Positions 8,896 to 16,566 of a DNA stretch of 64,000 nucleotides are shown here, piece by piece (the stretch's first letter is position 1; the number at the start of each line of letters is the position of its first letter). The stretch covers positions 863,643-927,642 of the forward strand of contig NCCV01000003.1 in NCBI GenBank assembly GCA_002279825.1, read 5' to 3'. The DNA comes from Sphingomonadales bacterium 12-68-11. GTDB lineage: Bacteria > Pseudomonadota > Alphaproteobacteria > Sphingomonadales > Sphingomonadaceae. The notes beneath the pieces are model-generated. The model saw nothing but the letters and a program-made list of their open reading frames with translations. It had not been told where the DNA came from and ran no database searches. The position numbers and the translations under genes were made by a program.

Positions 8896-9300
8896 TCAAG
8901 GCCTCGTCTCGGCATCGGTCTGCCGCAGCAGGCGATCGAGCGTCAGCAGTGGCTGACCCGCAATCTTGGCATAAGCGTAGTGAAAACAGTCGAAGTTGCT
9001 GAGCGCGCGGCGGCCGATGCCGTGCATCTGCGCGACCTCCACCGCCAAGCGCAGGGCTTCGGCGGGGGCGGTCGTTTCACGCAGCGCAATGTCACGCAAG
9101 TCCAGCCATTCGATGACCACAGCGTGAGCGTCGAGAAACGAACAGTCGAGCTGATCCGGACGCGACAACACGATGATCGCCTCCCACGCCGCCAGCGGCG
9201 AGGTGAACGGAGCAGCGGCCGCCAGCAAGGCCGCGTCGTAACCCGCTGCCGTCTCTTCGCCGGCAAAAATCGCAACGATCGCGCAGGCATCGACGAACAT
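8896..9300 (-). CDS. vapC: VapC-type PIN-domain ribonuclease toxin
   Basis: A 134-residue PIN-domain toxin, presumably a Mg2+-dependent RNase. The first acidic residue is in MFVDACAIVAI (Asp4). Glu40 follows in AAWEAI, and the FDCFHYAYAK segment with a TLDR aspartate is near the end. The size and order match VapC. The start follows the antitoxin gene by 5 bases, so they form one operon. It converges on nothing and simply sits between two catabolic operons, ahead of operator copy 1. Confidence 0.92.
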   Translation of the reverse strand: MFVDACAIVAIFAGEETAAGYDAALLAAAAPFTSPLAAWEAIIVLSRPDQLDCSFLDAHAVVIEWLDLRDIALRETTAPAEALRLAVEVAQMHGIGRRALSNFDCFHYAYAKIAGQPLLTLDRLLRQTDAETRP

Positions 9301-9305
9301 GCCGG

Positions 9306-9554
9306 TCAGGCCGACAGGTCGTGATCGAGTTCGTGCCAGGTCTCCTCGGGAACCGGCTGGCGGCCCGGCTTGAACGACAGACCGCGGCGCGCCAACAGCC
9401 GCCGCGCGGTCTGCGAGGGCACCTCCTCCCTAACGCGCCGCCGGATCGCTTCCTTGAGCGCAACAACCACCGCGTCGGTGATGGTCGATTTATCGAGTTG
9501 CGCCAAGCGCCGCGCCAAAGCGTCGGCTTCGGCATTTCGGATACTCAGGGTCAT
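9306..9554 (-). CDS. vapB: VapB-type antitoxin (Rv0623-like)
   Basis: An 82-residue antitoxin. The N-terminus MTLSIRNAEADALARRLA followed by TITDAVVVALKEAIRR matches the Rv0623-type family of VapB transcription factors. These bind operator DNA with the N-terminal part and neutralise the toxin with the C-terminal part. It is directly upstream of the PIN-domain gene. A GTATAGC/GCTATAC inverted repeat at its start is a good autoregulatory operator. Confidence 0.9.
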   Translation of the reverse strand: MTLSIRNAEADALARRLAQLDKSTITDAVVVALKEAIRRRVREEVPSQTARRLLARRGLSFKPGRQPVPEETWHELDHDLSA

Positions 9555-9584
9555 GTATAGCTCCTTGCGTATGGCAGGCTATAC
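9555..9584. promoter_or_regulatory. inverted repeat at vapB start, likely VapB(C) operator
   Basis: GTATAGC at 9555-9561 and its complement GCTATAC at 9578-9584 are separated by 16 bases, immediately upstream of the vapB ATG. This spacing suits two antitoxin dimers. It is AT-richer than its surroundings and probably overlaps the promoter. Confidence 0.55.
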
Positions 9585-9626
9585 AACGGCGTGCGCAGCG
9601 GCACAATGCAGCGCGGTTCCCTGCGA

Positions 9627-10031
9627 TCACGAGCGGGGGGCGAGTACCCAGCCGAGCACCAAGCCCTTGTCGCCGCTTGCTGCAATCAGATCGCGCAGGC
9701 CCGCGCTGCCCCAGGTCGCCGGCCGGTAGCCTGCCTCGCGGCCGACTTCCTCGATCAGCAGCGCATCCGCAGGGCGAGTCACCCCAACCACCAGCGCGGG
9801 ACGGCGCTCGAACAGCGCGCGGCCGAAGCGCACCCGGTCGCCTTCGATGCCCAGTGCCTCGCTGCGCGGCACCTCGCTCGTCTCGGCCAGCCGGCGCCCA
9901 GCGGCGAGGTCGGGGTCGTAGACCAGCAGTGAGGTTTCGCCGTGCCGCCAGCGCCACTTGGGCTGCGCGGCGATGGCCGGCGCCGAGGCGGCCGCCATGA
10001 CCAGCGCCGCGCGGCGAGTCAGCGCGATCAC
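9627..10031 (-). CDS. small exported protein of unknown function
   Basis: A 134-residue protein with a twin-arginine-like signal (LTRRAALVMAAASAPAIAA), so it is probably periplasmic. The start is GTG at 10031, in a GTGA overlap with the stop of the cytochrome c gene, which places it as the last gene of the SDR-flavoprotein-cytochrome operon. The mature part is about 110 residues with no Cys. The middle segment ALVVGVTRPADALLIEEV has a Rossmann-like or solute-binding look, but no family is recognised. Translational coupling suggests it serves the flavocytochrome, for example in its assembly or electron transfer. Confidence 0.7.
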   Translation of the reverse strand: MIALTRRAALVMAAASAPAIAAQPKWRWRHGETSLLVYDPDLAAGRRLAETSEVPRSEALGIEGDRVRFGRALFERRPALVVGVTRPADALLIEEVGREAGYRPATWGSAGLRDLIAASGDKGLVLGWVLAPRS

Positions 10032-10408
10032 TGTCCGCCCCCGCCAGCGGGCGGATGCGGCCCGGCCGCAAGGTAATCGGCGATCTGCTTGAGCTCGCTA
10101 TTGCTCACTTCGCCGCGCGGGATCGCGGGCATGTTGCCGATCCCCTGCCGCATCGCGACGGTGACATAGGCCGCAGGCAGGTTGCCGCGCGCCTCGAGCA
10201 GCGCGGGCTGTACGCGGCGCGCGAGCAGGCCGGTGCCCATGCCGTTGGCGCCGTGGCAGCTCATGCAATGCTCGACATAGAGCGCTTCGCCGCCCGTCGC
10301 ACCGGGCCGGCTGGCGAGCGTTTCGGGCTTCGGCGCGGGCGGCGGGCCCTGTGCGATCGCCGCCGCCCAGCCGGCCAGGAGCAGTCCCGCGAAGATCAGG
10401 CGCTTCAT
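10028..10408 (-). CDS. periplasmic c-type cytochrome, partner of the flavoprotein
   Basis: A 126-residue protein with a signal peptide (MKRLIFAGLLLAGWAAAIAQ) and one haem-binding CMSCH motif at 48-52. A Met ligand candidate is in GNMPAIPR at about 92. This is a class I cytochrome c. The start ATG at 10408 overlaps the flavoprotein stop as ATGA. A small cytochrome c directly downstream of a VAO-type flavoprotein is the arrangement of 4-cresol dehydrogenase and eugenol hydroxylase, where the cytochrome subunit accepts electrons from FAD. The flavoprotein shows no signal peptide, so how the two meet in the periplasm is unresolved. Confidence 0.88.
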   Translation of the reverse strand: MKRLIFAGLLLAGWAAAIAQGPPPAPKPETLASRPGATGGEALYVEHCMSCHGANGMGTGLLARRVQPALLEARGNLPAAYVTVAMRQGIGNMPAIPRGEVSNSELKQIADYLAAGPHPPAGGGGQ

Positions 10409-11967
10409 GGCCGCTCTCCCGGCTTTTGGCCTTTCGGCCAGATCCCGTTCTTGCCGGGCGCGAGGATGCCGTTGGGATCGAGCGCGTCCTTGACCTTCTG
10501 GTTGAGCTTGCCGAGCGCCCCGCCGTTCCAGTCGTAGCTCTGCGCGACGAGGTCCATGTAATCGAGGTGAGTGCGGTACTCGCCGTAGCCGTGCGCCTTG
10601 GCGTCGGCGACCAGCTGGCGGAAGAACGGATCGATCCGCCCCATCATCGCCGGATCGTCCTGGTTGAACAGCATCGCGTTGACGTTGATCAGGTGCCGCT
10701 CGCCGAATGCGAAGCTGCCCTGGTAGTCCATGCCGTATTCCTTGTAGCGGGCATAGGTCCGCTGGAACTGCGCCAGCGCGGCGCTGCCGCTCTGGGGGAT
10801 GATCGGGCTGAACCCGATGTGCCCGCCGCGCCCGCCGTACCAGTTGGCGTTTTGCATCGGGAAAGTGATCGGGGTGCCGGTCCAGCCCGAGTATTCCATC
10901 GGCTGGCCCTTGACCCAGGTGGTCGGGCGCATCGACAGCGGCCCCAGCGCGTTCATCGCGCGTTCGAGCACCTTGTAGGCAGCCTTGTTGACCTCCTCGC
11001 GTCCGTAGAGCCGCAGCGAGACGCCCCACCAGCCGAGCCCGAAGCGCTTGCGGATCGCGTCGATCACGCTGTCGCTCAGCGCGCCGGGCTGATCGGTCCA
11101 CTCGTCGCGGCGGGTGGCGACCGCTGCCGCGCGCAGCCAGTTGCCGATGCTGGGGCTCTGCTGCAGCACCCGCTCGCGCCGCAGCGGCCCGATCGCATCG
11201 ACCAGCGGCCCGAGATCCTCCGGCCGGTCGAACTCAACGTCCATGCCCATCAGGCTTTCGGGTTCGGGCATCAGCCACATGTTGGCCTTGGTCACGATCC
11301 CGAAGTTCGACTGCACGAACATCTGGTCCCAGCCCGGCCCGAACCCGAACGGATAGGCGGCCCAGGTCGGCGCATTCGAGAACGCCCCCATGCCGGTGCG
11401 CACCACTTCGCCGGTCGGCAGCACGACCTCGAGCCCGCAGAGCTGCTTGGTGTTCTCGCCATACGGCGTGTAGCCGACCCCGCGGTCGAGCGCGTTACCG
11501 ATCACGCTGCCCCACGAGTTGCCGGGGGTGGAGAGCCAGTAAGGCAGGTTGTTGGCCTGGATGTAGTCGTAAAGATCGTAGAACCCGACCCCGGGTTCGA
11601 GCAGCACCGTGCCGAACTCCGCGTCGAATTCGATCTTCTTCATGGCGCTGAGGTCCATGACCACGCTGCCCGAAAGCAACGGCGCGCTGCCCCCGTAACC
11701 GAGGTTCTTGCCCCGGCTGACCGGCCAGATCGGCACCCGGAACTGGTTCGCGACGCGGAGCGCCGCCTGGACTTCCTCGACGCTGGTCGGCCCGATCGCG
11801 CCCGCCGGCTGGTGCGCTCCGGCCTGGACCGCGAACTTGTCGCGGTAGGTGGAGCGGTCGAGCGGCTCGAAGAACACTTTGTCCGCGCCCAGCGCGCTTT
11901 CGAACGCACGGCGCGCCTGGGTCAGCCTGGCGGCGTCGAAGCCGGGGGGCAGCCAGTCGTCTTCCAT
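10405..11967 (-). CDS. VAO/PCMH-type FAD-dependent oxidoreductase
   Basis: A 520-residue flavoprotein of the vanillyl-alcohol oxidase/p-cresol methylhydroxylase family, which oxidises 4-hydroxybenzylic substrates. The FAD-binding PP-loop PVSRGKNLGYGGSAP and the segment GNALDRGVGYTPYGEN match this family closely. The C-terminal substrate domain ends in LDPNGILAPGKNGIWP. With the adjacent cytochrome c it is more like 4-cresol dehydrogenase or eugenol hydroxylase than like the oxygen-using oxidase. The exact substrate is unknown. It sits second in an operon of SDR, flavoprotein, cytochrome c and exported protein, 4 bp after the SDR stop. Confidence 0.92.
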   Translation of the reverse strand: MEDDWLPPGFDAARLTQARRAFESALGADKVFFEPLDRSTYRDKFAVQAGAHQPAGAIGPTSVEEVQAALRVANQFRVPIWPVSRGKNLGYGGSAPLLSGSVVMDLSAMKKIEFDAEFGTVLLEPGVGFYDLYDYIQANNLPYWLSTPGNSWGSVIGNALDRGVGYTPYGENTKQLCGLEVVLPTGEVVRTGMGAFSNAPTWAAYPFGFGPGWDQMFVQSNFGIVTKANMWLMPEPESLMGMDVEFDRPEDLGPLVDAIGPLRRERVLQQSPSIGNWLRAAAVATRRDEWTDQPGALSDSVIDAIRKRFGLGWWGVSLRLYGREEVNKAAYKVLERAMNALGPLSMRPTTWVKGQPMEYSGWTGTPITFPMQNANWYGGRGGHIGFSPIIPQSGSAALAQFQRTYARYKEYGMDYQGSFAFGERHLINVNAMLFNQDDPAMMGRIDPFFRQLVADAKAHGYGEYRTHLDYMDLVAQSYDWNGGALGKLNQKVKDALDPNGILAPGKNGIWPKGQKPGERP

Positions 11968-11971
11968 CGCC

Positions 11972-12739
11972 TCAGCCTCCCGCCGACCATTGGGTGCGCG
12001 CCGGCGGCCGTGTGCCGGCGTCGAGCCGGATCACGTCGGCATTGAGCAGCGGGGTGCGCACGATGAACTCGACCACTTCGGCAAACTCCTCGGCGCGGCC
12101 CGCGCGCTTGGGGAACTCGGCATCCTTGAGCAGTTCGGCCACGAACTCCGGCGGCAGGAACGCCACCATCGGCGTGCCCATGAAGCCGGGCGCCACGCCC
12201 ATAACCCGGATGCCGTAGTGCGACAGGTCGCGCGCCCACACCAGCGTCAGCGCGGCGAGCGCGGACTTGGCGGCGGTATAGGCACCCATCCCTTCCTGGC
12301 CGCCGAAGCTGGCGATCGAGCAGGTGTTGACGATCACCCCGCGCTCGCCGTCGGGGCCGGACGGGGCGTTGGCGGTCATCCGGTGGCCAACTTCAGCCGC
12401 GACCGCCGCCGCGCCCAGCAGGTTGACCTCGATCACGCGGCGGAACGCGGCGAGGTCGCCGGGCCCCTCTGCCGTGGCGATGGGGCCGATCCCGCCGATC
12501 CCGGCATTGTTCACCAGAATGTCGATGCGGCCGTGCCGGGCCATGACTTCGGCCACCGCTGCGGCGACCGATGCCTCGTCGCTCACGTCGCAAACCAGAG
12601 TGGAAGCGCCAGCCGGCGCTGCGCCGTCGCGGTCCAGCGTGACCACGCTCGCGCCGCTCGCGACCAGCCGCAGCGCGGCGGCTTCGCCGAGCCCCGAGTT
12701 GCCGCCGGTGACGACGGCGACTTTGCCTGCCGGATCCAT
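11972..12739 (-). CDS. short-chain dehydrogenase/reductase
   Basis: A 255-residue classical SDR. It has the cofactor motif TGGNSGLG near residue 11, NNAG near 86 and the catalytic Ser in NTCSIAS, and the active site is completed by YTAAK. Asp in TLDRD at the end of beta-2 points to NAD+ preference. It is the first gene of the operon leading to the flavoprotein and cytochrome c. Its promoter region is shared divergently with an NTF2-like gene and contains the perfect palindrome TAACGGCCGTTA. The substrate is probably a secondary alcohol in the same aromatic pathway. Confidence 0.92.
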   Translation of the reverse strand: MDPAGKVAVVTGGNSGLGEAAALRLVASGASVVTLDRDGAAPAGASTLVCDVSDEASVAAAVAEVMARHGRIDILVNNAGIGGIGPIATAEGPGDLAAFRRVIEVNLLGAAAVAAEVGHRMTANAPSGPDGERGVIVNTCSIASFGGQEGMGAYTAAKSALAALTLVWARDLSHYGIRVMGVAPGFMGTPMVAFLPPEFVAELLKDAEFPKRAGRAEEFAEVVEFIVRTPLLNADVIRLDAGTRPPARTQWSAGG

Positions 12740-12767
12740 GTGCTCTCCCGCCGCCTCTCCGCGACTT

Positions 12768-12779
12768 TAACGGCCGTTA
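12768..12779. promoter_or_regulatory. putative operator, copy 2 of TAACRNNYGTTA (perfect)
   Basis: TAACGGCCGTTA, a perfect palindrome, 28 bp upstream of the SDR ATG and 65 bp upstream of the divergent GTG start at 12845. One site could control both operons. It is followed by TTTTGAGG, similar to copy 1. Confidence 0.7.
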
Positions 12780-12844
12780 CTTTTGAGGTAGCACCGCCCC
12801 AAGTCAAGCGACCCCTGCCGTAACCGGGGCGCGAGGAGAGGGCC

Positions 12845-13708
12845 GTGACCACACGCGAAGAGCTCTACGAAGCGCTCGACCGCTTCCTGCTCGCGCTCGA
12901 CGCGCGCGATCCAGGGCGCGTCGAATGGACGAGCGCGCCGCTCCACACTGAGAACAACGTCGCGCTCCCCCCCGGCGACGGGCTGTGGAACACGCTGACC
13001 GCGCGCGGCCCCTACGATCTGCGCTTCGCCGATGCCGGCCACAGCCAGGTCGCGCTGTTCACCAGCGTCGAGGAGACCGACGCGGTCAGCCCCTGTGCGA
13101 TCCGGCTCGAAGTGCGCGCGGGCGCGATCGCCGGCGCGGAGATCGTGGTCGCGCGCAACAAGGACGAGGGCTTCCCGTTCCTGGGCCAGAGCTTCGCGGA
13201 CAAGCCGGCCATGCTGGCCGAAGTGCCGCCGACCGAACGCGCCACCCGCGCCGAACTGATCGCGCTGGCCAACGGCTACTTCGAGACGATCGAGCGCAAC
13301 GACGGGACGATCCGCACGCGCTTCCACCCGCACTGCAACCGCGTCGAGAACGGCGTGCAGACGACCAACCACGCCGCCTTCCCGCTGCCCATCGCGCGGC
13401 TCGGCTGCGAGGCGCAATTCGCGCTCGGCTGGTATCGCTACGACGACGAACTGCGCGCCCGCCGCTTCCCGCTGGTCGATATCGAGCGCGGCATCGTCCT
13501 CGCGCACGGCTTCATCGACCACTCCGGCCGCCTCGGCGAATACACGCTGACCGACGGCACCGCGGCGAGCAGCCCGATCCGCCGGCCGCATTCCTATTAC
13601 CTTGCCGAAGCGTTCAAGATCAGGGACGGTGCGATCGAGCAGGTCGAGGCGGTGTTCCACACGGTGCCGTACAAGATGCCGTCGCCTTGGGAGGGGCACC
13701 AACGATGA
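12845..13708 (+). CDS. NTF2-like protein, possible lyase of an aromatic dimer pathway
   Basis: A 287-residue cytoplasmic protein starting at GTG 12845 after GAGGAGAG. Two NTF2/SnoaL-like halves are visible: residues 1-110 starting REELYEALDRFLLAL, and residues 135-285 starting RAELIALANGYFETI with RFHPHCNRVENG and ending EAVFHTVPYKMPSPW. It overlaps the transporter gene by ATGA. Sphingomonads are known to use an NTF2-like enzyme, LdpA, to deformylate lignin diarylpropanes to stilbenes. This protein is a candidate for a similar role beside the stilbene dioxygenase, but no active site was verified. Confidence 0.75.
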   Translation: MTTREELYEALDRFLLALDARDPGRVEWTSAPLHTENNVALPPGDGLWNTLTARGPYDLRFADAGHSQVALFTSVEETDAVSPCAIRLEVRAGAIAGAEIVVARNKDEGFPFLGQSFADKPAMLAEVPPTERATRAELIALANGYFETIERNDGTIRTRFHPHCNRVENGVQTTNHAAFPLPIARLGCEAQFALGWYRYDDELRARRFPLVDIERGIVLAHGFIDHSGRLGEYTLTDGTAASSPIRRPHSYYLAEAFKIRDGAIEQVEAVFHTVPYKMPSPWEGHQR

Positions 13709-14922
13709 CATCCGGCCGCATTCTCGCGCTCAGTCTGCTGGCCTGCGTGTTCATCATGGAAGGCTTCGACATCGCCGCGATGGGCATAGCCGTGCCCCGG
13801 CTGGAAGACGCGCTGGGCATTCCCCCCGCCAGCTTCGGCTGGGTGCTGACCGGCATCCTGGTGGGCCTGGGCGTGGGCGGGGCCACGCTGGCACCGCTGG
13901 GTGACCGGTTCGGCCGCCGCACGCTGATCGTGGCGGGATGCCTTGCCACAGGACTGTTCACGCTGGCGACGCCCACCGCCGAGACGACCACGATGTTCCT
14001 GTTGTGGCGCTTCCTCACCGGCATTGCCTTGGGTGCGTGCCTGCCCAACATCAGCGCGCTATCGAGCGAACTCGCCCCCCACCGGCTGCGCGCGACGATC
14101 ATGGCGCTGGTTTCCGCCGGCATCCCGGTGGGCCTGTTTGCCGCTGGGCGCACCGCCCCGGCGATCATCGAGGCGTGGGGCTGGCAGGGGCTGTTCTGGG
14201 TGCCGGGCGGCTTTGCGCTGCTGCTGGCGGCAATTCTCTGGCTGATACTCGACGGTGGCTCCCCCGCCCATACGCCGGATCGTGCCGCCGAAGCGGAACC
14301 TGCCGGCCGCCTTCCACAGCTCGTGTTGTTCGCCCGGCCCTGGGCATTCCCCTTCGCGGTGTTCGCCACGATGCTGGGGCTGAACGCGCTGAACCTCTAC
14401 CTGCTCAACTCGTGGCTCCCCACCGTGCTCCCGCAGGCCGGGATGACACTGGACGATGCCGCGCGGATTACCGGCGATGCCAACCTGGCGGGCCTGGCGA
14501 TCGGCATTGCCGCCAGCGCGCTGGTCGATAACTGGCGCAAGGGCCCCGCGCTGATGCTGCTGTTTGGCGCGATGGGACTGAGCTTCCTGACCATCTGGCT
14601 GACCGCGCCCGACCAGACCCGTTGGACCCTGCTGCTGATGGTCGGCGTGGGCGGAGCAAACGCGGGCGGCATGGTTCTGCCAGGCCTGGCCGCGCATCTG
14701 TTCCCCGCTGGGCTGCTGTCATCGGCGGTGGGCATGGGCGTGCTGGTCGCGCGGCTTGGGGCTTTCGCCGGACCGCCGCTCGGCGCGGCGATGATCGCGG
14801 CCGAAGTGCCCGCGCAAACCTTCCTCGGCGTGGCGGCGATCCCGGCGCTGGCCTGCGTGCTGGTCGCGCTGCTGGTGGCGAGCGCGCTGACGGTGAAGGC
14901 CCGGGTCGAGGCGGCGGCGTAG
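13705..14922 (+). CDS. MFS transporter, aromatic acid:H+ symporter type
   Basis: A 405-residue inner-membrane transporter with about 12 hydrophobic helices. The loop motif GDRFGRR and the first-helix motif EGFDIAAMGIAVP resemble the aromatic acid:H+ symporter (AAHS, PcaK/VanK-like) group, where an acidic residue in helix 1 is essential. The start ATG at 13705 overlaps the stop of the NTF2-like gene. It probably imports the aromatic substrate or an acid intermediate of this cluster. The gene end is followed by the convergent 14948-16045 gene. Confidence 0.9.
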   Translation: MTSGRILALSLLACVFIMEGFDIAAMGIAVPRLEDALGIPPASFGWVLTGILVGLGVGGATLAPLGDRFGRRTLIVAGCLATGLFTLATPTAETTTMFLLWRFLTGIALGACLPNISALSSELAPHRLRATIMALVSAGIPVGLFAAGRTAPAIIEAWGWQGLFWVPGGFALLLAAILWLILDGGSPAHTPDRAAEAEPAGRLPQLVLFARPWAFPFAVFATMLGLNALNLYLLNSWLPTVLPQAGMTLDDAARITGDANLAGLAIGIAASALVDNWRKGPALMLLFGAMGLSFLTIWLTAPDQTRWTLLLMVGVGGANAGGMVLPGLAAHLFPAGLLSSAVGMGVLVARLGAFAGPPLGAAMIAAEVPAQTFLGVAAIPALACVLVALLVASALTVKARVEAAA

Positions 14923-14947
14923 CCTCCCTTGAACACTAGGGAGCAGG

Positions 14948-16045
14948 CTAGGGCTGCCGAGTCCCCGAGAACGGCGTGCCTTGCGGGCTGGTGCCGCTGA
15001 AACGCACGGCGCTGCCTTGGGCATCCAGCTCGAACTGTAAGCGCATCGGCGTCAGCGCCCGCGAATGGAATGTCGCGCCGCCTTCGTAATAGAACGGCAG
15101 CAGGCCCGGCAAGGCGGGCGAGGCCGGCGTAGCCAGCCGGTTGCCGAGGCGCGACAGCACCAGCACCGTGCCGGGCGGCGCGCCGTCGATGGCATAAGTG
15201 CCAACGAACGACTGTACCTCCGCCGCGCTCAGCGCGATTTCGGCGGGAAATTGCGGCTCGGGTGGTGGGCCGGTTTCATCGAGTGCGGCGATCGTGCCCT
15301 GTCCGTTCACTTCGACCACCCGGTTGGCGGCCGCGTGGCCTCCGTCGTGAACCAGCCGGTCGAGGAACGGGTGCCGTTCATACGCCACCTTCACCACCCA
15401 CGGCTCGGTCAAGGTGGCGGGATCGGTCACGGTAATGGTGTTCTCGATCCGGTCGGGCGACACCAGCCGCAGCCGCTCGACGAACCGCGCGTCGTCCGAC
15501 AAGTGGGGGGCGATGAAGTTGTAGGCGGGGTCGAACCCCGCGCTGGCGGTCTCGACCACCAGCGTGTCGCCTTCCCAGCAACCGACCGAGGTACCCCAGA
15601 TGGTCGGCCAGCGCTCCTCCTCCGGCACCATCGGGCGGCCGTCGGTGGGGATGTAGCGAATGTCGCGATACTGGCTCAGGATCACCGTTTCACGGGCCGC
15701 CACGAAGAACCGCAGCGGCGCGGGCGACTGCATCATGATCGGGAAGCTCCACCCGTTCGACTGCGCAGCGCTTCCCCGGATGGCGCGCATGAAACTTTCG
15801 AGGCCAGCCAGACCGCGATCGTTCCAGGGAGCGGTAAACCCCAAAAACTGCATCGCCGCGCCGGGCGGCAGCTCGCCCGCCGGCTCGCGCCCGTTGATAT
15901 CGGCCATCAGGTGCTCGGCGATCCACACCCCGTGCCAGCCGGCCAGCGCCTTCAGGTCGGCCGGCTCGCAGCTGCGCGCCGGCTGCGCCATCGCCGGCAC
16001 CGGCGCCATCAGCGCCAGCGCCAGCGCCAAAGCTACCCGGCGCAT
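14948..16045 (-). CDS. secreted protein of unknown function (GDTLVVET family)
   Basis: A 365-residue protein with a signal peptide (MRRVALALALALMAPVPAMA). A central segment, WGTSVGCWEGDTLVVETASAG, matches in pattern the segment GYSRGRWDGDTLVIETTNF of the secreted protein at 20834, so the two are distant relatives. I cannot name the family. The long open frame upstream of 16045 is not coding. The ATG at 16045 shares one base with the stop of the preceding DUF6152-like gene, giving a two-gene operon. It is perhaps a periplasmic binding or hydrolytic protein accompanying TonB-type uptake. Confidence 0.78.
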   Translation of the reverse strand: MRRVALALALALMAPVPAMAQPARSCEPADLKALAGWHGVWIAEHLMADINGREPAGELPPGAAMQFLGFTAPWNDRGLAGLESFMRAIRGSAAQSNGWSFPIMMQSPAPLRFFVAARETVILSQYRDIRYIPTDGRPMVPEEERWPTIWGTSVGCWEGDTLVVETASAGFDPAYNFIAPHLSDDARFVERLRLVSPDRIENTITVTDPATLTEPWVVKVAYERHPFLDRLVHDGGHAAANRVVEVNGQGTIAALDETGPPPEPQFPAEIALSAAEVQSFVGTYAIDGAPPGTVLVLSRLGNRLATPASPALPGLLPFYYEGGATFHSRALTPMRLQFELDAQGSAVRFSGTSPQGTPFSGTRQP

Positions 16046-16419
16046 CACCGGGTCCGACCCAGCTGGCGGCCATCCAGGGTGGTGATGCTGGCCAGCTCGC
16101 CGCCCGCGTCTCCGTTGCGCAACGGATAGATCGTGACCCGCACCTGGTCGCCGGCCTTCAAGGTGCGCGGGGTCCAGCCGCGCCCTTGCAGGTGCATCGG
16201 CGCGCCCATCTCGATGCTGTATTCGCGTTGCTGCCCCTGCGCGTCGGTCACCCGCAACTGGATGTAGCAATGCGGGTTGTTCCACTGAAACTGCCTGACC
16301 TCGCCGGTCAGCGCCTGCGTCCTCGCCGTGTCGAACATGGCCCGTGAATGATGCGCCTGGGCTGGAACCGCCAACGCGGCCATTGCGGCGCAGGCCCCAA
16401 GGAAAGGCTTTCTGAGCAT
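16045..16419 (-). CDS. DUF6152-like secreted protein
   Basis: A 124-residue exported protein: signal peptide to about VPAQA, then HHSRAMFDTARTQALTGEV followed by FQWNNPHCY. This HHS...FD...G.V..F.W.NPH pattern is the hallmark I associate with DUF6152. Function is unknown; the conserved His pair right after the signal suggests metal binding. The ATG at 16419 was chosen; a TTG at 16425 is also possible. The downstream gene is coupled by a one-base overlap, and the divergent neighbour is a winged-helix/TPR regulator. Confidence 0.82.
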   Translation of the reverse strand: MLRKPFLGACAAMAALAVPAQAHHSRAMFDTARTQALTGEVRQFQWNNPHCYIQLRVTDAQGQQREYSIEMGAPMHLQGRGWTPRTLKAGDQVRVTIYPLRNGDAGGELASITTLDGRQLGRTR

Positions 16420-16566
16420 CGACAATCCCCCCCGCGGGAGCGACCCGGCAAAGTACTATTCAGCACGCCGATGTCGTCAGTCGCCCCGGCCTGTCGCGCC
16501 CCGCTGTTCGTGGTAGCCGCCCGCGTTTCAGAGTTGTACTTAGCCGATCTGAAAACTTCTGAAGTC

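Noticed and set aside
10351..12045. 564-codon plus-strand frame opposite the flavoprotein
   Set aside because: Antisense shadow of a recognisable VAO-type gene with overlapping operon neighbours on the minus strand.
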